The notes under the pieces are model-generated. The model saw only the letters and a program-made list of their open reading frames with translations. It ran no database searches and was not told where the DNA came from. Shown one piece after another: positions 32,423-42,263 of a stretch of DNA of 64,000 nt. Position 1 is the first letter of the stretch; each line of letters opens with the position of its first letter. The position numbers and the translations under genes are program-made. This stretch comes from Chryseobacterium binzhouense (GTDB lineage: Bacteria; Bacteroidota; Bacteroidia; Flavobacteriales; Weeksellaceae): NCBI RefSeq assembly GCF_007474545.1, contig NZ_VKOG01000009.1, positions 20,433 to 84,432 of the forward strand. The letters run 5' to 3'.

Positions 32423-33493
32423 TTAGCTAAATTTTATACTTCTGTGTTCCGCCTGTAAATATATAAGTTTTTTCTTTTCAAGACTTTTATTGAGATTTTT
32501 CACCAAGGCTTGCGGAGTGAGATAGTTATTATAATAATCTAAAACATTTTTTCTCATTACAGCAATTTCCTGTTCCTGAAAAGTGAAAATTTCGTCCTTA
32601 AGAATTTGTTCTAAATGATGAAGGTCTTCAAATACAATTGCATTCATTTTATGCTTGAGATTAGGATACATTACTGCAGCATATTCTCTTTGTATGAGAG
32701 GAATGGTTCCTACGGACATTGCTTCGATCACATTATGACAGAGAGGCATTACGACTCCGGGACAGCATAAATAAAAGCTGAAATAGGAGAGTAATTCGCG
32801 GATGTCCTCCATTTTTATAGGATAGTTTTCCTTGATCGCGAAAACATATTTTTCATCTAAACTTCCGTTCGGATAAACAATATCTTTTTTACCGTAAATT
32901 GAAATAAACTGCTCTTTTTTCTGGAAAAAATCTAAAAGTGCAGCTCGTGTTTCCACAATAAAAGCAGTTCTTTTGATATCTAAATAAGCTTTAGCATCAA
33001 AATTTCCATAACAGAAAATGGAGTTGAATCTCTTTCTTTCTGTATCAATTTTATGATTCCAAATCTCTTTATTGTACATGAATGGATGAAAACTCATAGG
33101 AATATGAAAAGCATTTTCATCAATATTATTATGTTCGAAATAAGTAGAAAAATAATCAGGACTGAACATTTCATCATTTATTTCGATACAGTTTTCTGGA
33201 ATATTTCTTTTGTGAATGCTTAAAAAGTTTTTTTCCCGGACAATAAGTCCTAAGTAACGGTCTTTATTTCTAAGATTCCTGAATCTTGCGAAATTCATGG
33301 GATACACAATATGATAGCCTGAAAGCTGGTAGAATTTAACCAATAAGTAAAAAAAACGATGATAAAGATTCGGGTTCTCAAAATTGATCAGCAATGTTTT
33401 ATCATTCTTTGGCGGATTGTAAAACTTTAATTTCACATAAGCTAAAGAATCGCTCACAAGTCTTTTGATCGGGTTAATTTTTCTACTCATCAT
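32423..33493 (-). CDS. Putative glycosyltransferase, exostosin-like C-terminal region
   Basis: 356 residues, soluble. The N-terminal part is unfamiliar. The C-terminal half (SFYLCCPGVVMPLCHNVIEAMSVGTIPLIQREYAAVMYPNL) carries the 'conserved Cys-Pro-Gly then N-x-x-E-A-hydrophobic-x-x-G-x-I-P' pattern seen in GT-B enzymes such as exostosin-type transferases. It is flanked by two paralogous GT2 genes and overlaps one by 11 bases. Donor and acceptor unknown. Confidence 0.65.
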   Translation of the reverse strand: MMSRKINPIKRLVSDSLAYVKLKFYNPPKNDKTLLINFENPNLYHRFFYLLVKFYQLSGYHIVYPMNFARFRNLRNKDRYLGLIVREKNFLSIHKRNIPENCIEINDEMFSPDYFSTYFEHNNIDENAFHIPMSFHPFMYNKEIWNHKIDTERKRFNSIFCYGNFDAKAYLDIKRTAFIVETRAALLDFFQKKEQFISIYGKKDIVYPNGSLDEKYVFAIKENYPIKMEDIRELLSYFSFYLCCPGVVMPLCHNVIEAMSVGTIPLIQREYAAVMYPNLKHKMNAIVFEDLHHLEQILKDEIFTFQEQEIAVMRKNVLDYYNNYLTPQALVKNLNKSLEKKKLIYLQAEHRSIKFS

Positions 33494-34436
33494 AAGGGTT
33501 GTTTAAAGCGTGAAACCGATATCTTGTTTTCAGAAATTCCGGATATTGCAGTGCTGTACCCAAAAATGAAAGCCATTTTGTTAACCCCTTCTGATTTGCT
33601 ATTTTAAAGCTGAAATAATCCAAAGCTATTTTTTTTGCATATTCTTTTTCTAAAGCATTGGCTTTGCTCCATAAATAAACAGACTCACTATACAGTAAAC
33701 TGTTTTTGTAAAATTTTGAAGAATAAGGTTTTATCTTTGTAATTCTGTTATCATCATGTATTCCTCTAATGGCAACAGCCTGATCAATAATTCCTGATTT
33801 TAAATAACAGAGATATGCCAGTTTAAGGTTGAAATCAGAATCCTGATGTACACGGAGATTTACATTAAAACGAAGGTTAGCTTTGTCTAAAGCTGATTTT
33901 TTTATCGTTAAACTATTCAGATGAAAAAAAGAGCCGAATGTTTTTGAAGTTAAGCCCAGCAAACCTTTCAAAACTTCTTTTCCTTCCGCAGAATAATTTA
34001 CGGTGGTAAGATTAGATTCTTTAAATTTCTGCTGAAATTCCTGTTTGCCTTTTTCCGTTATGTATTCCACGCCAATTGCTCCAAAAACACCATCGATTTT
34101 CGGATCTTTGAAAATTTCTTTTTCCGCATCAAAACGGTTGGGAAGATAATAATCATCTGCATCCAGAAAAGCAATAAAATCACCTGTCGATTTTTCGATT
34201 CCCAAATTTCTTGTCGCTCCGGCGCCGTGATTTCCTTCGTCGTGATGCAGGAATAACTTAATTCTGGAATTTTCTGAGGCTAGTTTTTTACAAATTTCTA
34301 AAGAATTGTCAGTAGAACAATCTTCTGCCAAAACAATTTCTTTTACCTCATCAAATTGCAGAGCAGATTCTACAGATTTTCTTAAAAATCCGGAAGCGTT
34401 ATAAACGGGGATGATCACAGAAATGTTCAGGTTCAT
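33483..34436 (-). CDS. Glycosyltransferase family 2, paralogue of the gene at 31364
   Basis: 317 residues. GT-A fold: ISVIIPVYNASGFLRKSVESAL, AEDCSTDNSLEIC and FLDADDYYLPNRFDAEK. Highly similar to the gene at 31364-32305 through the first 120 residues and again near IRGIHDDNRIT. It overlaps the genes on both sides (by 11 and 4 bases), which marks it as part of the same transcript. Confidence 0.9.
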   Translation of the reverse strand: MNLNISVIIPVYNASGFLRKSVESALQFDEVKEIVLAEDCSTDNSLEICKKLASENSRIKLFLHHDEGNHGAGATRNLGIEKSTGDFIAFLDADDYYLPNRFDAEKEIFKDPKIDGVFGAIGVEYITEKGKQEFQQKFKESNLTTVNYSAEGKEVLKGLLGLTSKTFGSFFHLNSLTIKKSALDKANLRFNVNLRVHQDSDFNLKLAYLCYLKSGIIDQAVAIRGIHDDNRITKIKPYSSKFYKNSLLYSESVYLWSKANALEKEYAKKIALDYFSFKIANQKGLTKWLSFLGTALQYPEFLKTRYRFHALNNPYDE

Positions 34437-35338
34437 TCTTTTATTTCTAAAATGATACTTTCTTGATAAGATCGGGCAAATTCCTCAGGAATATCAAACG
34501 ACTCCTGTTTTTCTGCTTCGTTCACGTGTCTTCCTTCGATGGCAATTTTTTCTGTAGCTTTCTTTAAAAACCAGATGTATTCAATATCAATATGTCCGAT
34601 ATCAATAGTCCAGTAATTATCTTTAGCGAGATCATAAGCCAAAATGGTTGCTGTAGGACCTAAAGCCGCCAAGATAAGTCTGTCTTTTCCCAGTTCTGCT
34701 GCAGCTTCAAAAATTTTATCATAACATCTGAAGGCGTTTTTTTCGGGACAGATAATCCTTTTAAGAGAGGCTGCATTGTCAAACAGATCATTTCCTACTC
34801 CCAATCGGGAATATCTTCCTTCAATAATCAGTATATCTTTTTTGTCCCATATTTTTTTTAGGGATTTGATGATATCTGTATTTCTTTTTTCGGATTTGTC
34901 TTCATAACCAAGATAAAATCTCGTGATGAATGAATTTCCGTAGGTTTTGTTTTGATCTAAAAAAGGAGAAATTCTGGAACCGTAATTGTTAATGAATTTT
35001 TTCCACCAATATTTGGTAATAATATCAAATGAGCGTACTGTAACAAGTGGTTCAGGAAGACAAACTAAATGGTTTTTAAGATCTGAACTTATTACCTCAC
35101 GCATTTTTTCACGAATTCTCTCACTGTTTTCCTGAAATTCCAGTTCGTACTGCGGAAGCATCAATCTGAATTCTCCATCTCCGAATCTGCTTACCGAACG
35201 ACGGTTTTTAACAATCTCCTCAATCGTCTCTTTTATATTCAAAATACGATAAGCGGGAAAGTCTGCACGAAGTTTCCGCGTATTGAAAAGCCACTGATAA
35301 TAGTAGAAACGGGAAGTTATTCTTTTTTTCAGACTCAT
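34433..35338 (-). CDS. GT-D fold glycosyltransferase (DUF1792 type)
   Basis: 301 residues. The block RRSVSRFGDGEFRLM near residues 46-60 is the signature I recognise for the DUF1792/GT-D fold glycosyltransferases, first described for a streptococcal glucosyltransferase. LAALGPTATILAYDLAKDNYWTIDIGHIDIEY (split: LGPTATILAYDLA and IDIGHID) near the C-terminus also fits. The DGE acidic residues should hold the metal and the sugar nucleotide. The neighbours on both sides are one to four bases away or overlapping. Confidence 0.85.
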   Translation of the reverse strand: MSLKKRITSRFYYYQWLFNTRKLRADFPAYRILNIKETIEEIVKNRRSVSRFGDGEFRLMLPQYELEFQENSERIREKMREVISSDLKNHLVCLPEPLVTVRSFDIITKYWWKKFINNYGSRISPFLDQNKTYGNSFITRFYLGYEDKSEKRNTDIIKSLKKIWDKKDILIIEGRYSRLGVGNDLFDNAASLKRIICPEKNAFRCYDKIFEAAAELGKDRLILAALGPTATILAYDLAKDNYWTIDIGHIDIEYIWFLKKATEKIAIEGRHVNEAEKQESFDIPEEFARSYQESIILEIKE

Positions 35339-35340
35339 AA

Positions 35341-37137
35341 TTACAGATGTTTTTCGTTGTTATGAGCCCAAAGAGCCAACTGCAAAAGACACCAGTGTTT
35401 GTAATCTTTGGTCAGTAAATTCTGTGTAGCCTTAAAATCGATGTAATTAAAAATCTTTTGGTTAGGATTTTTTAACAGTTCATCGGAAAAGCGAAGAAGG
35501 CTGTCTTCTGTAAACCAGTTTTTTACATTCATCCCGAATCCCTGTTTATGTCTTTTTCTGATGGTTTCCGTCCAGTAAGAACCCATCGATTCGCGAAGTA
35601 TAATTTTATCGTTATCGTTACTAAGTTTAAGATTTTCCGGAAGCTGAATGCAGAATTCTGCAAAATCCAGATCAAGAAACGGTGTTCTTACTTCTAACGA
35701 ATTTGCCATTGCCATTCTGTCGGATTTTACCATCATATTCGATGGCACAAAATCTTCGATATCCAATCGCATAATATCATTTAAAGAATCCGGATCCGGA
35801 ATAAAGCTGTAAGGCTGCTCATAATCTGAATGCAGTCCTAAAGCCTCTCTTTCTTGCTTTGAAAAAGCTCTTCTTACATAATTTCTGTGGAAGTTCAGAA
35901 TATTTTTGTTTTCAATATTCTGCTGACTGATAAAAGAAATAGGTTTTAATTTCTGATACAGTTTTAGTCCAAACTGGGCAATGATATTTTTGTAACTGAA
36001 ATGACTTCTCAGTTTATTTTCAACGGTGTAAAAATGATAGCCGCCAAATAATTCATCTCCCACATCACCTGAAAGAACAACGGTTAGATTTTTCCGGGCA
36101 TTTCTGCAGATCTCAAAATGCGGAATGGAAGAAGAATCTGCAAAAGGTTCATCGAAAAAAGGAGAAGTTTTTAAAAGAGCTGTTACCAGATCTTCCTTTT
36201 TCTCGTGAACTTCAATATGATTGGTATTGTATTTATCGGCTATTTCTTTGGCATATTTCAGTTCGCTGTCTTCATGATCATAACCAAAGCTAATGGTTGT
36301 CTGTTTCGGTAAAAATTCGGCAACAAGCCCTACAATAGAAGAAGAATCTAAACCGCCACTCAGAAAACTTCCTACTTCAACATCGGCTACCAACTGTTTT
36401 TTAACAGCATTCTTTAAAAGATAAGTAAATTCTTCTTTAGCATCCGATAAACTGATGATTCTGTCTTTTTTGGGAAGACTGTAATATCTTGAAACGGATA
36501 TTTTGCCATCTTTCCAGATCAGCTGATGAGCAGGAGGAAGCGCATGAATATTTTCGTAAATACTTTGGTATGTACTTACATAACCATGCTGAAGATAGTA
36601 GGAAAGAGCTGAATTATCTACTTTCGGACGAATTAACCCGGAAGCAAGAATAGCTTTTATTTCAGAAGCAAAAATAAATTCATTATTGTTCCCGATAGCG
36701 TAATAGAAAGGTTTTTCTCCAAAACGGTCTCTGGCGCAGAACAGTTCCTGCTTTTCGTTGTCCCAGATGGCAAAAGCAAACATTCCCGGAAGATCCTGGA
36801 TGAGGTTTTCTTTTTTTCTCTGATACATGGCAAGAATTACCTCCGTATCAGAACTTCCGCGGTAAGGATATTCAGGGTAATTCGCTTTAATGTCCAGATA
36901 ACCGTAGATTTCACCATTTAGAACGATGCACTCTCGTTTTGTGGCAGAAAACATGGGCTGTTTTCCGTTTTCGGAAAGATCAATAATAGAAAGCCTCCGG
37001 TGTCCTAAAGCTGCATTTTCATAAAATTCAAAATGCGAAGAATCCGGACCGCGATGGGCAATAGCATCAGTCATTTTTTTTAGCTTCTCCTGATAATTTC
37101 TGGCGTTGTTTGTGACGATTCCCGCTATTCCGCACAT
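35341..37137 (-). CDS. asnB: Glutamine-hydrolysing asparagine synthase family protein
   Basis: 598 residues, full length for AsnB. An N-terminal glutaminase domain with the catalytic Cys2 (MCGIAGIV) and AHRGPDS, and a C-terminal synthase domain with the ATP motif FLSGGLDSSSIVG and VVLSGDVGDELFGGY. It makes an amide from a carboxylate, glutamine and ATP. Copies in polysaccharide loci (for example WbpS-like) are thought to amidate sugar acids or an amino acid linked to sugar. Possibly it acts on a uronic acid derived from the ugd product. Confidence 0.93.
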   Translation of the reverse strand: MCGIAGIVTNNARNYQEKLKKMTDAIAHRGPDSSHFEFYENAALGHRRLSIIDLSENGKQPMFSATKRECIVLNGEIYGYLDIKANYPEYPYRGSSDTEVILAMYQRKKENLIQDLPGMFAFAIWDNEKQELFCARDRFGEKPFYYAIGNNNEFIFASEIKAILASGLIRPKVDNSALSYYLQHGYVSTYQSIYENIHALPPAHQLIWKDGKISVSRYYSLPKKDRIISLSDAKEEFTYLLKNAVKKQLVADVEVGSFLSGGLDSSSIVGLVAEFLPKQTTISFGYDHEDSELKYAKEIADKYNTNHIEVHEKKEDLVTALLKTSPFFDEPFADSSSIPHFEICRNARKNLTVVLSGDVGDELFGGYHFYTVENKLRSHFSYKNIIAQFGLKLYQKLKPISFISQQNIENKNILNFHRNYVRRAFSKQEREALGLHSDYEQPYSFIPDPDSLNDIMRLDIEDFVPSNMMVKSDRMAMANSLEVRTPFLDLDFAEFCIQLPENLKLSNDNDKIILRESMGSYWTETIRKRHKQGFGMNVKNWFTEDSLLRFSDELLKNPNQKIFNYIDFKATQNLLTKDYKHWCLLQLALWAHNNEKHL

Positions 37138-37138
37138 A

Positions 37139-38284
37139 TTATATTTTATTTTGGAAATTTTGTATAACGGTTGTTATTTTCTTCATTTCACTATCCGATA
37201 AATCATAGAACATTGGTATTCTCAGTAGTGTGTTTTCAAAAATATCTGAATTCGTAAGTATTCTTCCATCATGTTTGTTTTGGTAATATTCGCTTTTATG
37301 AAGCGAAAGGTAATGAAAAACAGACAGAATCTGATTTTGTTTTAGATGCTCAATCATTTTGCTTCTGCTTTCTATATTGTCAAAAAGCAAATAAAACATA
37401 TGAGCGTTATTGGTAGCATATACAGGAATTTCTGGTAGTTTTATAAAATTTGATTCTTTGAGATTGTCGAAGTAATAATTCCATATTTTTAATCTTTTCT
37501 CCTGAATGACCTCTAAATTTTCCAATTGAGCCCAAAGAAATGCAGAAATTATTTCACTGGGTAAAAAAGAGGAACCTGTATCTACCCAACCATATTTATT
37601 GATTTCACCTCTGAAAAACTGATTTCTGTTTGTCCCCTTTTCCCAAATTATTTCTGCACGATCAATGTATTGTGAATCATTAACCGTTAACATTCCTCCT
37701 TCACCTGAAATTATATTTTTGGTTTCGTGAAAAGAAAATGCTCCGAAATGTCCTATACTGCCTAATGCTTTTTTGGTACCGTCAGAAAATGTATAATAAC
37801 TATCAATAGCTTGTGCCGCATCTTCTATTACAAACAATTGATGACGATTTGCAATATTCATTATTTTTTCCATATCACAAGCTACTCCTGCGTAATGTAC
37901 CACAACAATAGCTTTCGTTTTTGATGTTATCAAACTCTCAATTTGATCAGCATCAATATTTGGATTATTTTTATATGAATCTGCGAATATTATTTTTGCC
38001 CCTTGTCTCACAAATGCCAAGGCAGTGGAAACAAAAGTATAGCTTGGAATAATAACCTCATCACCCGCTTCGATATCAGCAAGGATAGCAGCCATTTCTA
38101 ATGCGTCAGTACAAGAAGTTGTAAGGAGTACTTTACCGAACATATATTTTTCCTCAAAAAAATGATGACACTTTTGGGTGAAAATTCCATTGCCTGAAAT
38201 CTTCCCTGATTTTACAGCTTCTTCAATATAATGAGTTTCTTTTCCGGTAAGGTGAGGTTTGTTAAAGGGGATCATGTTATTCAA
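37139..38284 (-). CDS. wecE: dTDP-4-amino-4,6-dideoxygalactose transaminase (WecE/RffA-like)
   Basis: 381 residues, PLP-dependent sugar aminotransferase of the DegT family. It aligns well with E. coli WecE: MIPFNKPHLTGKE, EEAVKSGKISGNG, LLTTSCTDALEMAA, DEVIIPSYTFVSTALAF, VHYAGVACDMEKIM, IGHFGAFSFHETKN (PLP lysine) and RAEIIWEKGTNRNQFFRG. It converts dTDP-4-keto-6-deoxyglucose to dTDP-Fuc4N with glutamate. A second Met (at 38275, MIPFNKP) may be the true start. Its substrate is supplied by rfbA and rfbB at the far end of the locus. Confidence 0.88.
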   Translation of the reverse strand: MNNMIPFNKPHLTGKETHYIEEAVKSGKISGNGIFTQKCHHFFEEKYMFGKVLLTTSCTDALEMAAILADIEAGDEVIIPSYTFVSTALAFVRQGAKIIFADSYKNNPNIDADQIESLITSKTKAIVVVHYAGVACDMEKIMNIANRHQLFVIEDAAQAIDSYYTFSDGTKKALGSIGHFGAFSFHETKNIISGEGGMLTVNDSQYIDRAEIIWEKGTNRNQFFRGEINKYGWVDTGSSFLPSEIISAFLWAQLENLEVIQEKRLKIWNYYFDNLKESNFIKLPEIPVYATNNAHMFYLLFDNIESRSKMIEHLKQNQILSVFHYLSLHKSEYYQNKHDGRILTNSDIFENTLLRIPMFYDLSDSEMKKITTVIQNFQNKI

Positions 38285-38385
38285 GTATTGATTTGTTTTT
38301 AACTTTGAAAAGTGCTTTGAAATTAGCTTATAGAATTATAAATTAACATTAAAGATATAATGTTTTATGTTATATAACAATAGAT

Positions 38386-39894
38386 CTATTCTAATTGATT
38401 GCTGATTCTGAAAAGGTTTGTTTTAATTTTAATTAATCTTCTTTTGTTTTTTTTCAAATGCTTTTCTATCATTGTCTGTGTATTATTCTCTGCAATATAG
38501 TATAGATGTTTATCATTGAAATGCTTGTCATCTACTAATGACAAATGAATTGATGGATGATGTTTTTTATACTTTTGCTTTAATAAAGGTAAATTGGTGA
38601 GCCATCCTCCGGGAATAACAGTAGACTTTTCATCAATTTTTTGAATGGTTGTTTGTGAAAAGTAGTTGCTTCCATCCAGCATTATCGTATCTTCAGGTAA
38701 ATTTAAATGTTCAAATTTTTTTTTGGATTCAGGATAAAAAATATAAATTTTTATAATAATAGCTGCTAAAAAAATAAACAGAATTGATTGTATTCTATTT
38801 TCTTTTGAAAAGTTAATTTTTGCATTTTCAAGAACAAGATAAGCGCTCAAAAAAATCATCGGAAGTATGATTCTATCTTTTAAAGTATGGGTTAACATTA
38901 AATAGCTCATTAATAATAACAAAACTCCTATCACAGCAATAAGTTGAAATTTCTTATTTATAATACATATTAATATGCTGATAATTGAAAATATGAGTAG
39001 ATAGAAAAAGTTTGTAAATCTCAAATTTTTAAGCACATTGTAAATAAAAATGGAGTGATTTGTTTTTAATTTGTTATTGATTCCTTTTAATGCCTCTAAG
39101 GTCATAGCATCTGTAAAGATAAATCTTCTTGCAGCCAATTCAAGATCATTTTTTGCCGGATTTTTCTTTTGTTCATATTCTGCCAAAAGATAACCGATAC
39201 CAAAGTTATCATTTATTGTACCTCGCTCTTTATTATATTCACTATAAAATATCCAATCCTGATTTTCTTTATAAGTTTTATTGTTAATTGTATTGATAAT
39301 TAACGCATTAATACAGGCAATAGAGAGATATATAATTAGTATTTTTAGTTTTTTTCGATAATTTTTTAGAATTAAGTATAAAGCCAAAATTCCAAAGCAT
39401 AATATTACCATATCAAATCTATATAACATACCAATTAACAAGAGAATTAATGATGTAATTATGGATATGATTTTTTTATCTTTTAAATACGATTCTAAAA
39501 GTAAAAAACTCGCAAACGACAATAAAAAAGATAATGTTGTAAAATTTAAATAACAGAGATAATAAAATAGAGGGAGCAGAAATATAAGCGACTTAAGAGA
39601 TCCCGTTTTTTCTTGTAATTTAATGATTATAATAAAGCTACTCAAAAATTGTGAAAGAATAAAAATAATAAAATACCATTCGTAGGTGGGCCAATTTGTG
39701 TAAAGAAATACAAAGAAATAGCCTAAAATAGAATTTATAAAAACCAAATGATAATCTTTAGTTCCGAAAAAACTCCCATTTGCAATTCTCATCATATATC
39801 CATCATCACCTGCTATAAATATTATGTTTAAATAATTCAACGCAAGAATGTAAATGATCAATAATATTGCAAAAACGATAAATTTCCTATTCAT
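38386..39894 (-). CDS. Multi-spanning membrane protein, GT-C-like
   Basis: 502 residues with about 10-12 membrane helices. AGDDGYMMRIANG just after the first helix (Asp30-Asp31) looks like the acidic catalytic loop of GT-C enzymes. The C-terminal 100 residues are extracytoplasmic. Probably a polyprenyl-phosphate-sugar-dependent glycosyltransferase; an O-antigen polymerase or ligase cannot be ruled out. It overlaps the next upstream gene by eight bases. Extremely AT-rich coding sequence, as with its neighbour. Confidence 0.55.
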   Translation of the reverse strand: MNRKFIVFAILLIIYILALNYLNIIFIAGDDGYMMRIANGSFFGTKDYHLVFINSILGYFFVFLYTNWPTYEWYFIIFILSQFLSSFIIIIKLQEKTGSLKSLIFLLPLFYYLCYLNFTTLSFLLSFASFLLLESYLKDKKIISIITSLILLLIGMLYRFDMVILCFGILALYLILKNYRKKLKILIIYLSIACINALIINTINNKTYKENQDWIFYSEYNKERGTINDNFGIGYLLAEYEQKKNPAKNDLELAARRFIFTDAMTLEALKGINNKLKTNHSIFIYNVLKNLRFTNFFYLLIFSIISILICIINKKFQLIAVIGVLLLLMSYLMLTHTLKDRIILPMIFLSAYLVLENAKINFSKENRIQSILFIFLAAIIIKIYIFYPESKKKFEHLNLPEDTIMLDGSNYFSQTTIQKIDEKSTVIPGGWLTNLPLLKQKYKKHHPSIHLSLVDDKHFNDKHLYYIAENNTQTMIEKHLKKNKRRLIKIKTNLFRISNQLE

Positions 39895-41560
39895 TGGATA
39901 TCACTTTATATATATAGATATGTTGCCAGTATTTTGAATATATAACCTTGTATGGAGTGAGGTATATATTTGTTAGGGGTATTGTAGAAAAAACGTAATT
40001 GATATTTAAATCGGGAACAGCCTCTTTATCAATCAAAAGTTCTTTTGGCTCTTTAGAATATTTTTGTAATACCTGTTGTCCGATAACAAAATTGTCAGTA
40101 AAAATAAAATTCTGTCCCATATAGGAATCATATTTTATTTGTAATTCTGGATTTTTATTCAATATAGGTGTAATGAGCTTTCTGAATTTGTTTTTATAGG
40201 ATTTTTCGTAATAAGGAAAATAACCATCAGCGGTATAAAATCCATGGTATTGAGCTGCTGCAGGATCAAAGCCATAACTTATGACCCGGTATTTTGATTT
40301 GTCTTCGGGCAGTAATTTAGAGATTTCTTTAAATTCTTCAATCATGTAGTAATCTTTAAATGAAAAGTAGTATTCTCTGAAAGAATGTCTGATATTCTGG
40401 TAAGGAATATTAATCCTTAATACTGTGTAAAAATTAACAAGAAGAAAAAGGGCAGCTGTAATGCTAATGGTTTTTTTATCCATGCTACTGAGATCTTCTA
40501 AAATAAAAATCAATATTATATACCAGAGCAGACCGTTGAAAAAATAGAATCTGTAGAGCGTAAGACCAAACAGAAAATCAAGCTTCAAAGCTTTTATAAG
40601 ACAGGGGAACATATTGATATTGAAATATGAAAAAAAACAGGTGAAGATAATCAAGCAAAAAAGAGCAGCTGTTTTCTTTATATTTTTTAAAGGGATGAAA
40701 AATGAAGTAATACAATAGATAATAAAAGAAGCAATAATAAACTGATGTCTTGCGGGAGCGTGAGACCCGTTTTCTGTCCACAATCTTGTAAAAACTGTTT
40801 CTAAGCCTGTTTTCCAAATAAGTTCACCGGCTATACCAATATTTCTATTGGAAACAAAAGTGGGATTTACAGTTTCCATAATAAAACGATAATTGGTTAT
40901 TAAGTAGCCGATTACCAGTAAACCTAAAAAGAGAAATGCTGATTTGTTTATTTTCTTAGTTGTTATGCTATAGTATATAGTGAAAATACCTAAGAGGAAA
41001 ATGAGAAACATTCCATAAACAATAAAACTTGAATATAAAATGTAAAAAGCCGCAAATAAATAATAGAAAAAATGAATACGTTGATATCTTAATAGTTTTA
41101 CTAATATCAATATCATAATCGGAGCAGCTGCCGTGCTGATGCCCCCAAATTGCCAAAAATTAAGTAACGCAAAAGTTAAAGATACAATGACTAAAAGAGC
41201 GATGTTAATTTTAGGACATAAATATTTTCCTAAAATTAAAAGCGAAATGTATCCGGTAAGCGAAATTAGCAAGCTGTTAATGACAAGCGCATAGAAAGGA
41301 CTAAGTATATTATATAAAAAATAAATAAAGTCCAGCTCATTTCCATAGCTAACTCTAAATTGGTTCTCAATATTTGGAAGTGGAGTGCTGTTTGCTGAAA
41401 ATGACAATCCGCTTTCCGAAAGAATTTTTAGCCAAACCGCATTAGAATCCAAATAATCTGCGGGAGATCCTAAATAGGAATTCTCGCCAAAAATAAAAAA
41501 AGAAACATACAGGATGATAATGAATATTACCCCGCTTACAATAATCATTTTTCTTTTCAT
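39887..41560 (-). CDS. Large multi-spanning membrane protein (DUF6044-like)
   Basis: 557 residues, about 11-12 membrane helices and an extracytoplasmic C-terminal region of about 180 residues. The N-terminal SPADYLDSNAVWLKIL and ENQFRVSYGNELDFIYFLY resemble proteins such as Bacillus YkoS (family I recall as DUF6044, not checked), which are paired with GtrB-type enzymes. A GT-C-type transferase acting with the GT2 enzyme at 42253 is the best guess. One base downstream of the WecD-like gene. Confidence 0.6.
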   Translation of the reverse strand: MKRKMIIVSGVIFIIILYVSFFIFGENSYLGSPADYLDSNAVWLKILSESGLSFSANSTPLPNIENQFRVSYGNELDFIYFLYNILSPFYALVINSLLISLTGYISLLILGKYLCPKINIALLVIVSLTFALLNFWQFGGISTAAAPIMILILVKLLRYQRIHFFYYLFAAFYILYSSFIVYGMFLIFLLGIFTIYYSITTKKINKSAFLFLGLLVIGYLITNYRFIMETVNPTFVSNRNIGIAGELIWKTGLETVFTRLWTENGSHAPARHQFIIASFIIYCITSFFIPLKNIKKTAALFCLIIFTCFFSYFNINMFPCLIKALKLDFLFGLTLYRFYFFNGLLWYIILIFILEDLSSMDKKTISITAALFLLVNFYTVLRINIPYQNIRHSFREYYFSFKDYYMIEEFKEISKLLPEDKSKYRVISYGFDPAAAQYHGFYTADGYFPYYEKSYKNKFRKLITPILNKNPELQIKYDSYMGQNFIFTDNFVIGQQVLQKYSKEPKELLIDKEAVPDLNINYVFSTIPLTNIYLTPYKVIYSKYWQHIYIYKVISNE

Positions 41561-41561
41561 A

Positions 41562-42263
41562 TTATTTTTTCCAAAAATGTTTTAAAATAATACGCTCCTT
41601 TACTGTATACCCCATTTTTTGATAGAAACTACATGCACCAACATTTTGCTCTTGTGTTGGAATATCCATTTCAGTCATTGCATTTTCCCTGCAATAGTTT
41701 TCTGCTTTCTTTAACAGGCGTTTTCCTATGCCTTGTCCTTGTAATTTAGGGTGGGTAGCTATGAGCCCTATTTTTGCTGTTGTGTTACTTTGCTGAACTG
41801 TTACAAAACCTGTTGCTCCCAAATTTTTATCTTTTGTGAAAAAAGTTTTGATTGCGAATTTTTTATTAAGACTATTTCTTACCCATAATTCATAAAGATT
41901 TTTGAACTTCGCTTCACCAAATTTAGAATCTAAAAGAAATCTGCTGTATTTTCCGCTTTCGTATGCAAGCTGAAAAAAATATTCATCTTCTTGTGGCAAA
42001 CAATCTGTGTCAAAAATTTCATGTGAAGACTCTGTATTTTCTTCACATAGTTTTTTTGAAAATACAATCTTTGTTTCACTAAATGTTTCGGTAAAACCTT
42101 CAATTTTGATATCTGAATCCCTTTTTTGCTTAATAACAACCAAATCGTAGTAATTGCCATCAAGTTCCAGGTTTATTAAATCATCGTTTACGATGTGTAA
42201 TTCTCCAATATTTTTAGCAAAAAAATTGCTGTCCCATTGAAGTTTAGTAAGATTATTCTTCAT
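41562..42263 (-). CDS. wecD: GNAT acetyltransferase, WecD/RffC-like
   Basis: 233 residues. The first part (LQWDSNFFAKNIGEL) and SRFLLDSKFGEAKFKNLYELWVRNSL (split: SRFLLDSKFGEAKF, LYELWVRN) match the plan of E. coli WecD, which N-acetylates dTDP-Fuc4N; the CoA motif THPKLQGQGIGKRLLKKAE follows. Together with rfbA, rfbB and the WecE-like gene it would complete dTDP-Fuc4NAc. It overlaps the upstream glycosyltransferase gene by 11 bases. Confidence 0.78.
   Translation of the reverse strand: MKNNLTKLQWDSNFFAKNIGELHIVNDDLINLELDGNYYDLVVIKQKRDSDIKIEGFTETFSETKIVFSKKLCEENTESSHEIFDTDCLPQEDEYFFQLAYESGKYSRFLLDSKFGEAKFKNLYELWVRNSLNKKFAIKTFFTKDKNLGATGFVTVQQSNTTAKIGLIATHPKLQGQGIGKRLLKKAENYCRENAMTEMDIPTQEQNVGACSFYQKMGYTVKERIILKHFWKK

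Noticed and set aside
38386-41560. The two large membrane proteins as Wzx flippase or Wzy polymerase
   Set aside because: Neither has the MATE/MOP-like pattern of Wzx; the acidic loop after helix 1 and the large outer tail fit GT-C better. Wzy cannot be fully excluded.
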